This document shows, piece by piece, positions 44,716 to 53,237 of a stretch of 64,000 nucleotides of DNA. The notes beneath the pieces were generated by a model, which was not told where the DNA came from, did not search any database, and saw only the letters and a program-made list of their open reading frames with translations. Within the stretch, counting starts at the first letter, position 1. The number at the start of each line of letters is the position of its first letter. This DNA comes from Pseudomonadales bacterium (GTDB lineage Bacteria > Pseudomonadota > Gammaproteobacteria > Pseudomonadales > Porticoccaceae): NCBI GenBank assembly GCA_024234435.1, contig JACKOF010000004.1:1-64000 (forward strand), given 5' to 3'. A program made the translations under genes and the position numbers.

Positions 44716-45903
44716 TTAGCTCCCGCCATGTTCTGTTTGATAGATTTCGCTCAGTATCTGTTTCCATTGCTCGTACTGGGCTTCCACATTGCCGGTAAGC
44801 GTGATGGTTCGGTCTTCCAGCTCGATTACCCGTGGCTCTATTTCTGTTTCAAGTGATTGCCCCAGCTCGATCAGTGATTCCACATGCAGTTGCACCTCGG
44901 CTTTTTTGTTGAGGCCACTTTTGATCAGCAGGCCACCAGCCCCAACCGCGACGGCCCCGGCAGCCCGGGTGGAACGGTCGCCGCCACCTGCTGCCGCTAC
45001 GCCGACCAGAACAGCAGCGACACCGGCAATGGTGCGATTGCGCGACTGCCTTTTCAGCTCTTCGATGGCCAGCACTTCTTCATAGCTGGCGGCGCGCCAT
45101 TCCTGATAGGGTTTGGTCATACGTCGGGAAAAGGCGTCGTAGTGTTCCTGCAGCGTATCCACAAACAAGTAATCTCTTTCGCGAATACGCTCAATACGAC
45201 GCAGAATGGGGTCGTTTTGTGCTGGCAGGCGCTGAACCTTCAGTATTCCCTTTTTGTCCTCAGTCATGTGATCGGAGAAAGCATCCGGTGAAAATGCCCT
45301 GGCAAAGCGCAGGCTGGAAATGGTTCTCAACAGCTCAAGTTCGGTAGCTGAGAAGCGATTGCGGTGCGCCAGCAAATCGTTGGCGATACGGTTAAACAAG
45401 CCCTGGAATGGGTCCCGCTTAATATCCCTGTGTCTTTCGTAGGCATATTTTCCGGTTTGCTCCTCATATTTTTTCTTAAACCACTCTTTGCCGCTGGTAT
45501 CGGTGGCGGTAATTTCCAGCTCGAGCGTTTCGCCGTCTGAGCGCAAGATGGTGCCCTGCACATACACGTCCATCACGGTTTGCTTGCCCGGCACCACTCG
45601 CACCGCGCCCCATGCCGCACTGTTCTGAATGGTGTCGGTGAGCTGGTTGGCGAAAAAGCTTGATTCGGCATTGCGAATTTCGGGCAGGGTGGTGGAGTCG
45701 TCTTCGTCAATATTATCCAGGCCCGGATCAAAAGGAATAACACCGACATCCAGCAGTTGTGATTCTTCGACCGGCGTCGTTTGCTGCTGCAGTGGTGTCA
45801 GTGTGGTGGTCTTAATTGTTGTGCCGCTACAGGCAGTCAACAGTACCGAGGCAAAAACAGCGATAACGGTAAGGTGCATGTCACGAAAGTCTGGTTGCAT
45901 CAA
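44716..45903 (-). CDS. Lipoprotein with Gly/Ala-rich helix, unknown function
   Basis: Not recognised. 395 residues (ATG at 45879 is an alternative, giving a cleaner signal peptide). Lipobox LLTAC. The first half resembles a periplasmic assembly-lipoprotein fold (LLDVGVIPFDPGL, VYVQGTILRSDGETLELEIT). A Gly/Ala-rich hydrophobic segment lies near 295-335 (IAGVAAVLVGVAAAGGG, AVAVGAGGLLIKSGL), possibly membrane-inserted. C-terminal part: helical followed by EDRTITLTGNVEAQYEQWKQ. Fourteen bases after the Ser-rich gene. Confidence 0.68.
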   Translation of the reverse strand: MMQPDFRDMHLTVIAVFASVLLTACSGTTIKTTTLTPLQQQTTPVEESQLLDVGVIPFDPGLDNIDEDDSTTLPEIRNAESSFFANQLTDTIQNSAAWGAVRVVPGKQTVMDVYVQGTILRSDGETLELEITATDTSGKEWFKKKYEEQTGKYAYERHRDIKRDPFQGLFNRIANDLLAHRNRFSATELELLRTISSLRFARAFSPDAFSDHMTEDKKGILKVQRLPAQNDPILRRIERIRERDYLFVDTLQEHYDAFSRRMTKPYQEWRAASYEEVLAIEELKRQSRNRTIAGVAAVLVGVAAAGGGDRSTRAAGAVAVGAGGLLIKSGLNKKAEVQLHVESLIELGQSLETEIEPRVIELEDRTITLTGNVEAQYEQWKQILSEIYQTEHGGS

Positions 45904-45917
45904 TTTCTGATTCCGTC

Positions 45918-46658
45918 CTATTTTCCATTCTTGTATTTTCGGTATTCATCCCAGAGTTTTTTCTTCAAAACCGGGTCTTTTTCTTTCATCGCTGCCTCGC
46001 GAATCTGTCGGGCAACAATATCATCATCGCTGCCATCGGGTATATCATCCGGTATACCGTTGCTTGTGGATGCGGTTTCTCCCTGAGGGCCAGAGCTGCC
46101 GCCTGTTTTCTGATTGCCGGACACTGTGCCTGATGATCCGGTGGTACTACCGGGCGGTTCCGGCACAGTGCCGGGTTGAGTCAGCTCGTCGTCGCCAAAG
46201 CCGCCTTCACTGAGATCCCCTTCCTCGAAGAGCGGTTCATTGGAGCCGGTTTTTCCCGGCAGGTCGGTCTCGCCGTATTCATCTTCGATATCCCGCACTT
46301 TCGCACGCTCACCGAGAATCATGCCGTCGAATACGGCAATTGAATCATCCAGCTCGGCGTCCAGCACGGCGACAGATTCTTCATCACTCAGCACTTCACT
46401 GTTGATGCTGTCGCTGGCTGTACTCTCGCTATTTGTTGATGGATCTCCATAAGGTGCGGTGCTGTTTGGGTAGGTGCCGGAAGAGGGGCTGGTCGACGAT
46501 CTGCTTGCCGGAGAGCGATTTTCTGGAATATTACTGGCAGAAGAGCGACTGGTAGAAGAACTGGCGGATGACGAACTACTGGATTGAGAAGTTGTTTCAC
46601 AGCCAGTGGTTAACAACGACAGCAGAAGAGAGGTGAACAGAAGGTTTTTAGTGTTCAT
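45918..46658 (-). CDS. Ser-rich low-complexity lipoprotein
   Basis: Not recognised. 246 residues, lipobox LLTTGC, then a Ser/Ala/Thr-rich disordered stretch of about 60 residues that could span part of the periplasm, an acidic middle (DEESVAVLDAELDDSIAVFD), a Gly/Ser-rich linker and a basic helical end (EKDPVLKKKLWDEYRKYKNG). Start overlaps the stop of the gene upstream by four bases. Confidence 0.68.
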   Translation of the reverse strand: MNTKNLLFTSLLLSLLTTGCETTSQSSSSSSASSSTSRSSASNIPENRSPASRSSTSPSSGTYPNSTAPYGDPSTNSESTASDSINSEVLSDEESVAVLDAELDDSIAVFDGMILGERAKVRDIEDEYGETDLPGKTGSNEPLFEEGDLSEGGFGDDELTQPGTVPEPPGSTTGSSGTVSGNQKTGGSSGPQGETASTSNGIPDDIPDGSDDDIVARQIREAAMKEKDPVLKKKLWDEYRKYKNGK

Positions 46659-47956
46659 TTGTTGCTTCCAAAATCAGGCATGGATATTTTTAATGGTACA
46701 GCGTTGGCTACTACGGCTATGCCATTTTCATAGCGGGGTCTGAATGTTAATGGCCGTACATTAGCCCGGGCGTATTTCTCTACTTCGGCGCTATCGATGG
46801 AGTCGCTGTGATTAACAACTTTGATATTGTTTACCCGGCCTTTTACGTTGATGTCCATTTCTATTTCTGCCCAGGGGGTTGATTCCGGGTAGCGGGGCGC
46901 AGCAAGGGTCTGGGTGACAGGTAAAATAAGAGGTCTGCCAAAAATATATTCAACCAGTTTGTCTTTTTGGGGGCTGGTGTTCGCCAGCTCATATGCCTGC
47001 TGGTAGGACTGAGCTGCAGAGTTTTTTCGTCCGAACAGGAGGTACCAGTCGCCAAGTTCGGCATAGGCTTCGGCTTGTTCTGCCGTGCGGTTTTCAGCGG
47101 CCGCCAAGCTGATAATTTCCGAGTGTGCGATACGGCCGTTTTTGTAGTAGTTGTAGCGCAGGCTACCGTCAGTATCAGAGGGCTCATAACCAAACCATTT
47201 CTGTCGGGCGAACGGATCCTCTTCAGGTAATGATTGGTATCGGGTGTAATGCATTGCCAGCTGGTAACTTGTGTTGGCGATTGCCCGAAGTATTTCCGTT
47301 AGCTGTACAGGCAAGGTCTGGAACGTCTGGTGATGTTTCTTTGCCAGCCCTATGGTGGTGTTGAAAAGATTGTGCGCTGATGCCAGATGGGTGAGATCCT
47401 GACGAGATTTTTTTGACCGATTGTAAATGGACAGATGCCAGCTGGCGGTTTCAAACAGAATTGGCAGCAACCTGGGATCATCCTGGCCGTAGGCTTTCAG
47501 ATGCAGCCAGTTAAGCTGGTTGAGATACTCCCCGGCCTCAAGGGTCATGTTTCGGGCTTCAAGGGAGCTGATAATGCCTCGTAACATAGGTGCTTGCGAG
47601 AGACTGTAGATACCATTGTTGACACGGCTGATATGCAGGGCATCCTTGTAGACCTGTTCGGCGTCCGCGTGTCGGCCGACGGTTGTGTAGGCGGCTCCAA
47701 GGCTGAAAAGCTGTTCTGAAAGCTGCAGGTCGTAGGCGCCACCAATGGCCTCCTGCTCATCAATCGCCTGCTCGTAACGGTCAATGACAGCACTGAGTGC
47801 CTGGAGATCTTTTTCCGGTTCTGGTGCGGTGAGCGGGTCCAGCTGCCGTGTCGATGTTGGGGGCGGGGTTTTGCTGACTTGCTGCGCAGTATCAGGTGCC
47901 GCTATTAATGGTGGACAACACAACAATGTTGCCAGCAAAGCCGACAACATCGGCAT
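46655..47956 (-). CDS. Periplasmic TPR protein with TonB-like C-terminal domain
   Basis: First gene of the 13-gene leftward run. 433 residues from ATG 47956, which gives a clean signal peptide (MPMLSALLATLLCCPPLIAA); GTG at 48016 is an alternative. Helical TPR-like body (e.g. LGAAYTTVGRHADAEQVYKD, AYAELGDWYLLFGRKNSAAQ). The last 95 residues have the TonB C-terminal pattern: RYPESTPWAEIEMDINVKGR, VNNIKVVNHSDSIDSAEVEK, PLTFRPRYENG. TonB-type ends contact outer-membrane partners. Divergent from the AEC transporter gene. Confidence 0.78.
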   Translation of the reverse strand: MPMLSALLATLLCCPPLIAAPDTAQQVSKTPPPTSTRQLDPLTAPEPEKDLQALSAVIDRYEQAIDEQEAIGGAYDLQLSEQLFSLGAAYTTVGRHADAEQVYKDALHISRVNNGIYSLSQAPMLRGIISSLEARNMTLEAGEYLNQLNWLHLKAYGQDDPRLLPILFETASWHLSIYNRSKKSRQDLTHLASAHNLFNTTIGLAKKHHQTFQTLPVQLTEILRAIANTSYQLAMHYTRYQSLPEEDPFARQKWFGYEPSDTDGSLRYNYYKNGRIAHSEIISLAAAENRTAEQAEAYAELGDWYLLFGRKNSAAQSYQQAYELANTSPQKDKLVEYIFGRPLILPVTQTLAAPRYPESTPWAEIEMDINVKGRVNNIKVVNHSDSIDSAEVEKYARANVRPLTFRPRYENGIAVVANAVPLKISMPDFGSNK

Positions 47957-48016
47957 GCGCCAACGGGATATAACAATATGACGCACAAAATATGGAAAGG
48001 CCCCGCTATAATGCAC

Positions 48017-48160
48017 TGTCTTCCACCACCGTTATTGTTGATAGAGTTAGAACCACTGCGTCGGAGTTTGTTCCAATGGGTTTTCGCCCTACCCCGGCCC
48101 CTACAGTATAGCGTTGAGCACGAATAAAAATACCCAATAAAAGAGAGGTGATACAGAAAG
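48017..48160. promoter_or_regulatory. Divergent region between the 13-gene operon and the AEC gene
   Basis: A palindromic -10-like TATAAT (plus strand 48007-48012) and AGAGAGG before the AEC start are visible; no convincing -35 or operator was found for either direction. Confidence 0.3.
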
Positions 48161-49057
48161 ATGTACACGGTTTTGCTACATGTATTAGCACCAGTTCTCA
48201 TCTGTATAGGTATCGGTTTTTCATGGGCACGCAGGGGGGTTGCATACGATACCGGGTTTGTTTCTCGCCTGGTGATGAACGTCGGTGCGCCTTGCTTGAT
48301 TATTTCATCTATCACCCAGGTTGAAATCTCCACAACCGCAATGCTACAGGTTTCCGGAGCGGCGCTGGGTGTGGTGAGCGGTTCGGCAATCCTGGCGGCA
48401 ATTGTTGTCAGGTTCACCGGCGGCGAATGGCGGACATTGGTGCCCCCCGTGATTTTTTCTAACAGTGGCAATATGGGGTTGCCGCTGTGCCTGTTTGCAT
48501 TCGGTCAGGAGGGGTTGGTGCTGGCGGTAGCCTATTTTCTGCCGCTAACCGTGCTGCATATGTCGGTAGGCCTGTTTATTGTGAGTAATGCAGAGGGGGG
48601 CACGTTTTCCCGTATTTTGCATACCGTCAGACAGCCGATTTTAATCTCTGCTGTTTTGGCTTGCGTGATGCTGATGTTCAATCTCTCACTTCCTCTGTGG
48701 GTGAAAAACACGGTTGACCTGCTGGGTGGGATGACGATTCCACTGATGCTGATTACGCTGGGTGTTTCACTGGCGACGTTGCACAGCTCCAATTGGTTGC
48801 AGAGTCTGTTGTATTCAGTGCTCCGCATTGGTGGCGGGTTGGCGTTGGGGATATTTTTTGCTCATTGGTTTGAGCTGGAAGGTGCTGCGCGTAATGTAGT
48901 CATACTACAGGCCATGTTGCCGGCGGCGGTGTTTAATTATTTGCTGGCCGTGGGTAATAACCGGCAGCCAGAGCTGGTTGCCGGTATTGTTGTTACCTCG
49001 ACAGCCATGGTGTTTTTGGTGCTACCTTTTGTATTGCCGTTTCTGGTGAATAGCTAA
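48161..49057 (+). CDS. AEC-family transporter (malonate/auxin-efflux type)
   Basis: 298 residues, about ten membrane helices, AEC/BASS-like fold. Typical segments: RLVMNVGAPCLIISSITQVE, PPVIFSNSGNMGLPLCLFAF, ALGIFFAHWFELEGAARNVV, QAMLPAAVFNYLLA. Family members move organic acids such as malonate or malate. Fifteen bases before the CoA-transferase gene, suggesting a shared substrate. Confidence 0.88.
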   Translation: MYTVLLHVLAPVLICIGIGFSWARRGVAYDTGFVSRLVMNVGAPCLIISSITQVEISTTAMLQVSGAALGVVSGSAILAAIVVRFTGGEWRTLVPPVIFSNSGNMGLPLCLFAFGQEGLVLAVAYFLPLTVLHMSVGLFIVSNAEGGTFSRILHTVRQPILISAVLACVMLMFNLSLPLWVKNTVDLLGGMTIPLMLITLGVSLATLHSSNWLQSLLYSVLRIGGGLALGIFFAHWFELEGAARNVVILQAMLPAAVFNYLLAVGNNRQPELVAGIVVTSTAMVFLVLPFVLPFLVNS

Positions 49058-49072
49058 TCACAGAGAAAACAG

Positions 49073-50260
49073 ATGAATAAAAAACCATTACAGGGTTATC
49101 GCGTAATCGAGCTGGGTCAATTGCTGGCTGGCCCGTTTGCCGGATCGTTGTTGGCTTACTTTGGTGCTGAAGTTATCAAGGTTGAGCCGCCGGGTGGCGA
49201 CCCGTTGCGCAACTGGCGAGAGTTACAAGACGGGACGTCACTTTGGTGGCGTAGCCTGGGGCGCAACAAAAAGTGCATCACGCTGGACTTGAAAACCGAA
49301 CGTGGCCGAGAGTTGGTGGCAGAGTTGATTGACGGTGCCGATGTGCTTATTGAAAATTTTCGGCCCGGTGTGATGGAGGATTGGAATCTTGGCCCGGAGC
49401 GGTTTAAACGCAGTAACCCCGGTTTGGTATTTGCGCGTATTTCCGGCTATGGCCAAACCGGGCCTTACGCGAGTAAACCGGGTTTTGCCTCAGTCTGCGA
49501 AGGTATTAGCGGTTTCCGTTACGTGAACGGCTTTCCCGGCGAAGCGCCGGTGCGCCCCAACCTGAGTATCGGTGACAGTATTGCTGGGTTGCACACGGCT
49601 TTTGGTATTGTGATGGCGTTGCTCTCTCGTGAGAAAACCGGTGCTGGCCAGATGATTGACGTTGCGCTGTACGAAGCCATGTTTAATTTGATGGAAGGGG
49701 TGATTCCTGAATACAGTGGCGCGGGTGTTATCCGCGAACCTTCCGGCACAACTGTTACCGGTATCGTCCCCACCAACACCTATAAGTGCGCCGACGGAAA
49801 GTTTGTGGTGATCGGAGGGAATGGTGATTCCATCTTTCAGCGGTTAATGAAAGCGGCCGGGCATCCGGATTTAGCGGTTGATTCGCGGCTGGCAAATAAT
49901 GCTGGCCGAGTCGAACATGAAGCGGAAATCGATCAAATTCTCTCCGGCTGGTGTTCGGCCCACCCCAGCAGAGAAATTCTCGACAAGCTGGAAGTGGCGC
50001 GAGTACCCGCCGGACCAATTTATAGTGTCGAAGATATGTTTAATGACCCGCATTTTCGAGAGCGCAAATTATTTGAGCGGGTAGAAATAAATGGCAAGCC
50101 ACTGGATATTCCCGCAATGGTGCCAAAGTTCTCAGACACTCCTGGGTCCACGGAATGGCCTGGTGCCGAGCTTGGTAGCCACAACAGGGAAGTGTTGCAG
50201 AATCTGCTCAATCTCAGCGACCAACAGATTGCTGAATTGCAGCAGCAGGAAGTTATTTGA
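49073..50260 (+). CDS. CaiB/BaiF-family CoA-transferase
   Basis: 395 residues, family III CoA-transferase. GYRVIELGQLLAGPFAGSLL, NKKCITLDLKTERGRELVAE, the catalytic Asp region LSIGDSIAGLHTAFGIVMAL and GAGQMIDVALYEAMFNLMEG. Moves CoA between carboxylic acids; substrate unknown. Close neighbours AEC transporter and MaoC hydratase suggest a small organic-acid pathway. Confidence 0.93.
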   Translation: MNKKPLQGYRVIELGQLLAGPFAGSLLAYFGAEVIKVEPPGGDPLRNWRELQDGTSLWWRSLGRNKKCITLDLKTERGRELVAELIDGADVLIENFRPGVMEDWNLGPERFKRSNPGLVFARISGYGQTGPYASKPGFASVCEGISGFRYVNGFPGEAPVRPNLSIGDSIAGLHTAFGIVMALLSREKTGAGQMIDVALYEAMFNLMEGVIPEYSGAGVIREPSGTTVTGIVPTNTYKCADGKFVVIGGNGDSIFQRLMKAAGHPDLAVDSRLANNAGRVEHEAEIDQILSGWCSAHPSREILDKLEVARVPAGPIYSVEDMFNDPHFRERKLFERVEINGKPLDIPAMVPKFSDTPGSTEWPGAELGSHNREVLQNLLNLSDQQIAELQQQEVI

Positions 50261-50283
50261 ATCAGTAGAGCGTTTCTCGAAGC

Positions 50284-50724
50284 ATGAAGTATTTTGAAGA
50301 TTTCATTAAAGATGAAAAGTTTGTATCAGACCTTCGTTACTTAATCAGCGAAGCGGAAATTATTGAGTTTGCCTCCCAATGGGATCCGCAGCCATTTCAT
50401 ATTGATCCGCAAACAGCGGCAAAAACAGAAATGGGTCAGGTGTTTGCTTCGGCACAGCATACAATGGCGATAACCACCAGGCTTGCTCATGACAGTGGGT
50501 TTTACGACATTGCCATGGTAGCAGGATTTGGTGTAGATGAAATGCGCACTCCAAGGCCGGTTTTTGGTGGTGATCAAATCGGTTTGAAACTAACCATTTA
50601 TGACGTGAAAGAATCTGCCAGTCGGCCCCATCAAGGGATTGTTACATACGCATTTGAAGCGTTTAACCAACATGACGAAACAGTGATGACCTATCGGTTG
50701 GTGTTGTTGGTTAACAAAAGATAA
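50284..50724 (+). CDS. MaoC-like hot-dog enoyl-CoA hydratase
   Basis: 146 residues, one hot-dog domain. The catalytic Asp/His pair is in WDPQPFHIDPQTA followed by GQVFASAQHTMAITTRL. Likely hydrates the CoA thioester made by the CoA-transferase 23 bases upstream. Followed by a convergent gene; no terminator seen. Confidence 0.88.
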   Translation: MKYFEDFIKDEKFVSDLRYLISEAEIIEFASQWDPQPFHIDPQTAAKTEMGQVFASAQHTMAITTRLAHDSGFYDIAMVAGFGVDEMRTPRPVFGGDQIGLKLTIYDVKESASRPHQGIVTYAFEAFNQHDETVMTYRLVLLVNKR

Positions 50725-50754
50725 TTTATTGCTCTGCACGGGTTTTTTGTACTA

Positions 50755-51321
50755 CTACTTGTTTCTCGATTTGGCCCAAGGGTCTATTTTGTTCCCGGTC
50801 TTGCTTTTGCCGAGTCTGTTTGGTGAGGATTCTTGCGAGCCTTGTGGTTCTGGTTGTGTTTGCCAGGGGCCTCTTCGGGCACTACTTACAGGACGTTTGT
50901 TGTCATGAGTGCCTGAACGCTTGTCCGAGCGATGCCTTTTATCGCGATTCCATTCGGATGCCTTTTCTGCGCGTTTTTCACGTAATTGCTCGGCATCTTC
51001 CAGGCTTAGTTTTGCCGGTTCTCCCGGAGTTTGCTCTTGTGGAATAATCCGGTCTCTCGGTGGTAAATCAAACTGGCTGGACGATGCTTTAGGTAAGTTT
51101 TTATATTGATACAAATAAAAAGCTTCAACTTTTTCCCGCGCCCAATCTGTTTTTTTTAGAAACTTCACACTGGACTCAATACTCGGGTTAGTCTTGAAAC
51201 AGTTGATATTCAGGTAGGCAAAAAGAATTTCAAAACCGTAGTAATCAACTATTTCCGACAACAGGTTTTTTAAGCCAACACCGTGCAGGGGGTTGTTTTT
51301 ATAATTAATCTCATCGTTCAT
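50755..51321 (-). CDS. VF530/DUF2132-family DNA-binding-like protein with basic tail
   Basis: 188 residues from ATG 51321 (GTG at 51324 in frame). The first 90 residues are a VF530-like domain (NNPLHGVGLKNLLSEIVDYY, LNINCFKTNPSIESSVKFLK, WAREKVEAFYLYQYKNLP). The second half is disordered and very basic (Arg/Lys/Ser/Gln) and is not part of the standard ~80-residue family, so this is an extended version. Nucleic-acid binding is plausible but unproven. Confidence 0.8.
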   Translation of the reverse strand: MNDEINYKNNPLHGVGLKNLLSEIVDYYGFEILFAYLNINCFKTNPSIESSVKFLKKTDWAREKVEAFYLYQYKNLPKASSSQFDLPPRDRIIPQEQTPGEPAKLSLEDAEQLREKRAEKASEWNRDKRHRSDKRSGTHDNKRPVSSARRGPWQTQPEPQGSQESSPNRLGKSKTGNKIDPWAKSRNK

Positions 51322-51519
51322 CACAGAGTCCGGTCACGGGTGTAAAGTTTCTCCATTATACTGTTCCCTGCGCTGATAAAGAATCACAGCGTTAATGGCG
51401 TTTACCCTGATTCTGCATACCGTAACAGTGTTTACTCCGTCAATTTATAGGTAACGCGAATATGGGTTTCTGCCGTTATAATAGACCACTTCATTTACTT
51501 GTCTCGGTTACTTAAATAT

Positions 51520-52212
51520 ATGACGACTATTGTTCAAATCGCATGTGCTCAGACTACATGGCCTTATTTTTCAGTCACACATTTGTTTCGAGTTGTTGTG
51601 GCACTAATTGGTATGGTGTTGAGTTCGGTGCCTGGACATGCGTCAAGCAATGACCACCTGGATATCGGCATGTTGTCAGCTACAAAAAAGATCAGCGATA
51701 AACACACCTTGTTTATGGCTGGAGGTACAGTAGTAGAGAACTTCAAAGGTGAGCTGGCAACAATTGGAGTTTCTGGCAAAATCAACGATTCGCTTTCATG
51801 GCAAAGCGCCTATTTTCTATACAGTGCCCGTATTGAAGGTGAGGAGCGACACTACGACCACCGTCTTCGCGGGTCGTTAACGTATAAGCATAATGTCGGT
51901 GACTGGACGCTCTCACATCGTTCGCGGGTCGAATACCGTGTGGGTGACGTGTCAGATGGCTTCCGATATCGACCTGCTTTTAACTTGTCACACCCTCTGA
52001 CGATAGCCGACATGAAACTGAAAACGTATATCGAGTTTGAGCCGATTTATGACTTTAGGGCACATTCCGACACACTGGCTTTGTATATTGCTGGTGTCGC
52101 TATCCCCCTGCTTGAACGGGTGACTCTGGACGTGGCTTATTTTCGGGTGCATAACCAACAGACTGAAAAAGATACTTTTGGTCCGCAGGTAATACTTAAT
52201 ATCAGGTTGTAG
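51520..52212 (+). CDS. DUF2490-like outer-membrane beta-barrel protein
   Basis: 230 residues from ATG 51520 (TTG at 51499 in frame). Signal-like segment to about residue 40, then alternating strands with aromatic girdles (SWQSAYFLYSARIEGE, WTLSHRSRVEYRVGD, VTLDVAYFRVHNQQ) ending in VILNIRL, with a C-terminal hydrophobic residue as in barrels. Pattern matches DUF2490-type porin-like proteins, but I cannot assign a substrate. Confidence 0.6.
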   Translation: MTTIVQIACAQTTWPYFSVTHLFRVVVALIGMVLSSVPGHASSNDHLDIGMLSATKKISDKHTLFMAGGTVVENFKGELATIGVSGKINDSLSWQSAYFLYSARIEGEERHYDHRLRGSLTYKHNVGDWTLSHRSRVEYRVGDVSDGFRYRPAFNLSHPLTIADMKLKTYIEFEPIYDFRAHSDTLALYIAGVAIPLLERVTLDVAYFRVHNQQTEKDTFGPQVILNIRL

Positions 52213-52343
52213 TCGAAAGGGCGGCGATATTGTCTGGTCTGTCATCAATATAGCAGCTCAATTCTGGCAGTAAAGACAATGCTTCAGATTAAATGCTGCT
52301 CGCCCTGTTTGCAGCCTGCGAATTTTTCGGTAAGTCCATAATG

Positions 52344-52372
52344 AAAGAACCCGCTTTTAAAGCGGGTTCTTT
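52344..52372 (+). terminator. Strong rho-independent terminator
   Basis: AAAGAACCCGCTTT (52344-52357) and AAAGCGGGTTCTTT (52359-52372) form a 14-bp perfect stem with A and T runs on both sides, so it can act in both directions. Confidence 0.85.
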
Positions 52373-52417
52373 ATAATTATATTTATCAAAAAATTATGTC
52401 AATTTATGGCATGAGGT

Positions 52418-52567
52418 ATGAGTGATTCTGGATCAGGTGCTAAAAAACCTGACGGGTGGTTGCAGCAGTATACTGAACTTCAGCTATCGGAGGCGTTATC
52501 AATTTTTAATAGTCGTTCACTATGCCATACCCGGATGATTTGGATTAATGAAGTGCTTCGTAAATAA
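52418..52567 (+). CDS. Possible small protein (49 residues)
   Basis: Open frame beginning MSDSGSGAKKPDGWLQQYTE and ending VLRK. Helix-friendly and mildly basic, with weak ribosome site. It is the only open frame in the gap 52213-52630 apart from the terminator. No family recognised; may be spurious. Confidence 0.3.
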   Translation: MSDSGSGAKKPDGWLQQYTELQLSEALSIFNSRSLCHTRMIWINEVLRK

Positions 52568-52630
52568 ACAAGTCGTGGGTATGGATACACATCATGAAGA
52601 AAGAAAAAGAGTTAAGCAAAGTAAGGGAGA

Positions 52631-53230
52631 TTACTCTATTCGTGGCTCTTGACTTAATCTATTTAACACGGGTTTTGAGGAGAATAGTCGAGCAATCAAG
52701 GCAATCAGTATGCCGACCAATACACCGCACACATGGGCTTCGAAAATTATTGCTATCTCCCCGAGCATATTCCTATAACCGAGCTGAGTTCTAACCATTT
52801 CGTAGAGAACCTTTCCGCACAAAATGACGAGAATTGTCAGGAACAATGGTTTTTTTTGTAAGGCCTTCTCTGTAGCAGAATAGGCAACAAAGGCATGTAG
52901 TAACCCCGATAATCCGTTATACCATTGGATGTTGGGGTAAACCATTAGCAGCGCCAAGCTAATCAGCATTGATAAAACGCCCCACTGAATAAGCAGCACT
53001 TTTATGTTGATGCTCTTGTAGAAAAAAGAGTATGTGATGACACCAGCTATTGCATTCAACGCAAAATGGTTATTGTTTGAGTGAACAAAGTGCGCTGTCC
53101 AGATACGCCATATCTCGCCGCTAAATATCAATTTTCGATCAAACTCAAGCGCGAGTGTGTAATTCTGTAGCTGCCAGAGAAAAAAAATACAAATAGAAGT
53201 CACGAATATCTTGTAAGAGATTGATGGCAT
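52631..53230 (-). CDS. rrtA: Rhombosortase (rhomboid-family intramembrane protease)
   Basis: 199 residues, about six membrane helices. Catalytic Ser in NGLSGLLHAFVAYS and His in EAHVCGVLVG; IWRIWTAHFVHSNNNHFALN is the usual N-terminal loop. Rhombosortases cleave the GlyGly-CTERM sorting signal of exported proteins. The neighbouring gene (7 bases upstream) encodes a protein with exactly such a C-terminus. Confidence 0.9.
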   Translation of the reverse strand: MPSISYKIFVTSICIFFLWQLQNYTLALEFDRKLIFSGEIWRIWTAHFVHSNNNHFALNAIAGVITYSFFYKSINIKVLLIQWGVLSMLISLALLMVYPNIQWYNGLSGLLHAFVAYSATEKALQKKPLFLTILVILCGKVLYEMVRTQLGYRNMLGEIAIIFEAHVCGVLVGILIALIARLFSSKPVLNRLSQEPRIE

Positions 53231-53237
53231 GAGGTCG

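Noticed and set aside
46500..46600. Short repeats in the Ser-rich gene as a CRISPR array
   Set aside because: They are irregular codon-level repeats of Ser codons, without uniform spacers.
52594..52794. 66-codon plus-strand frame
   Set aside because: Runs antisense into the rhombosortase gene; no match.
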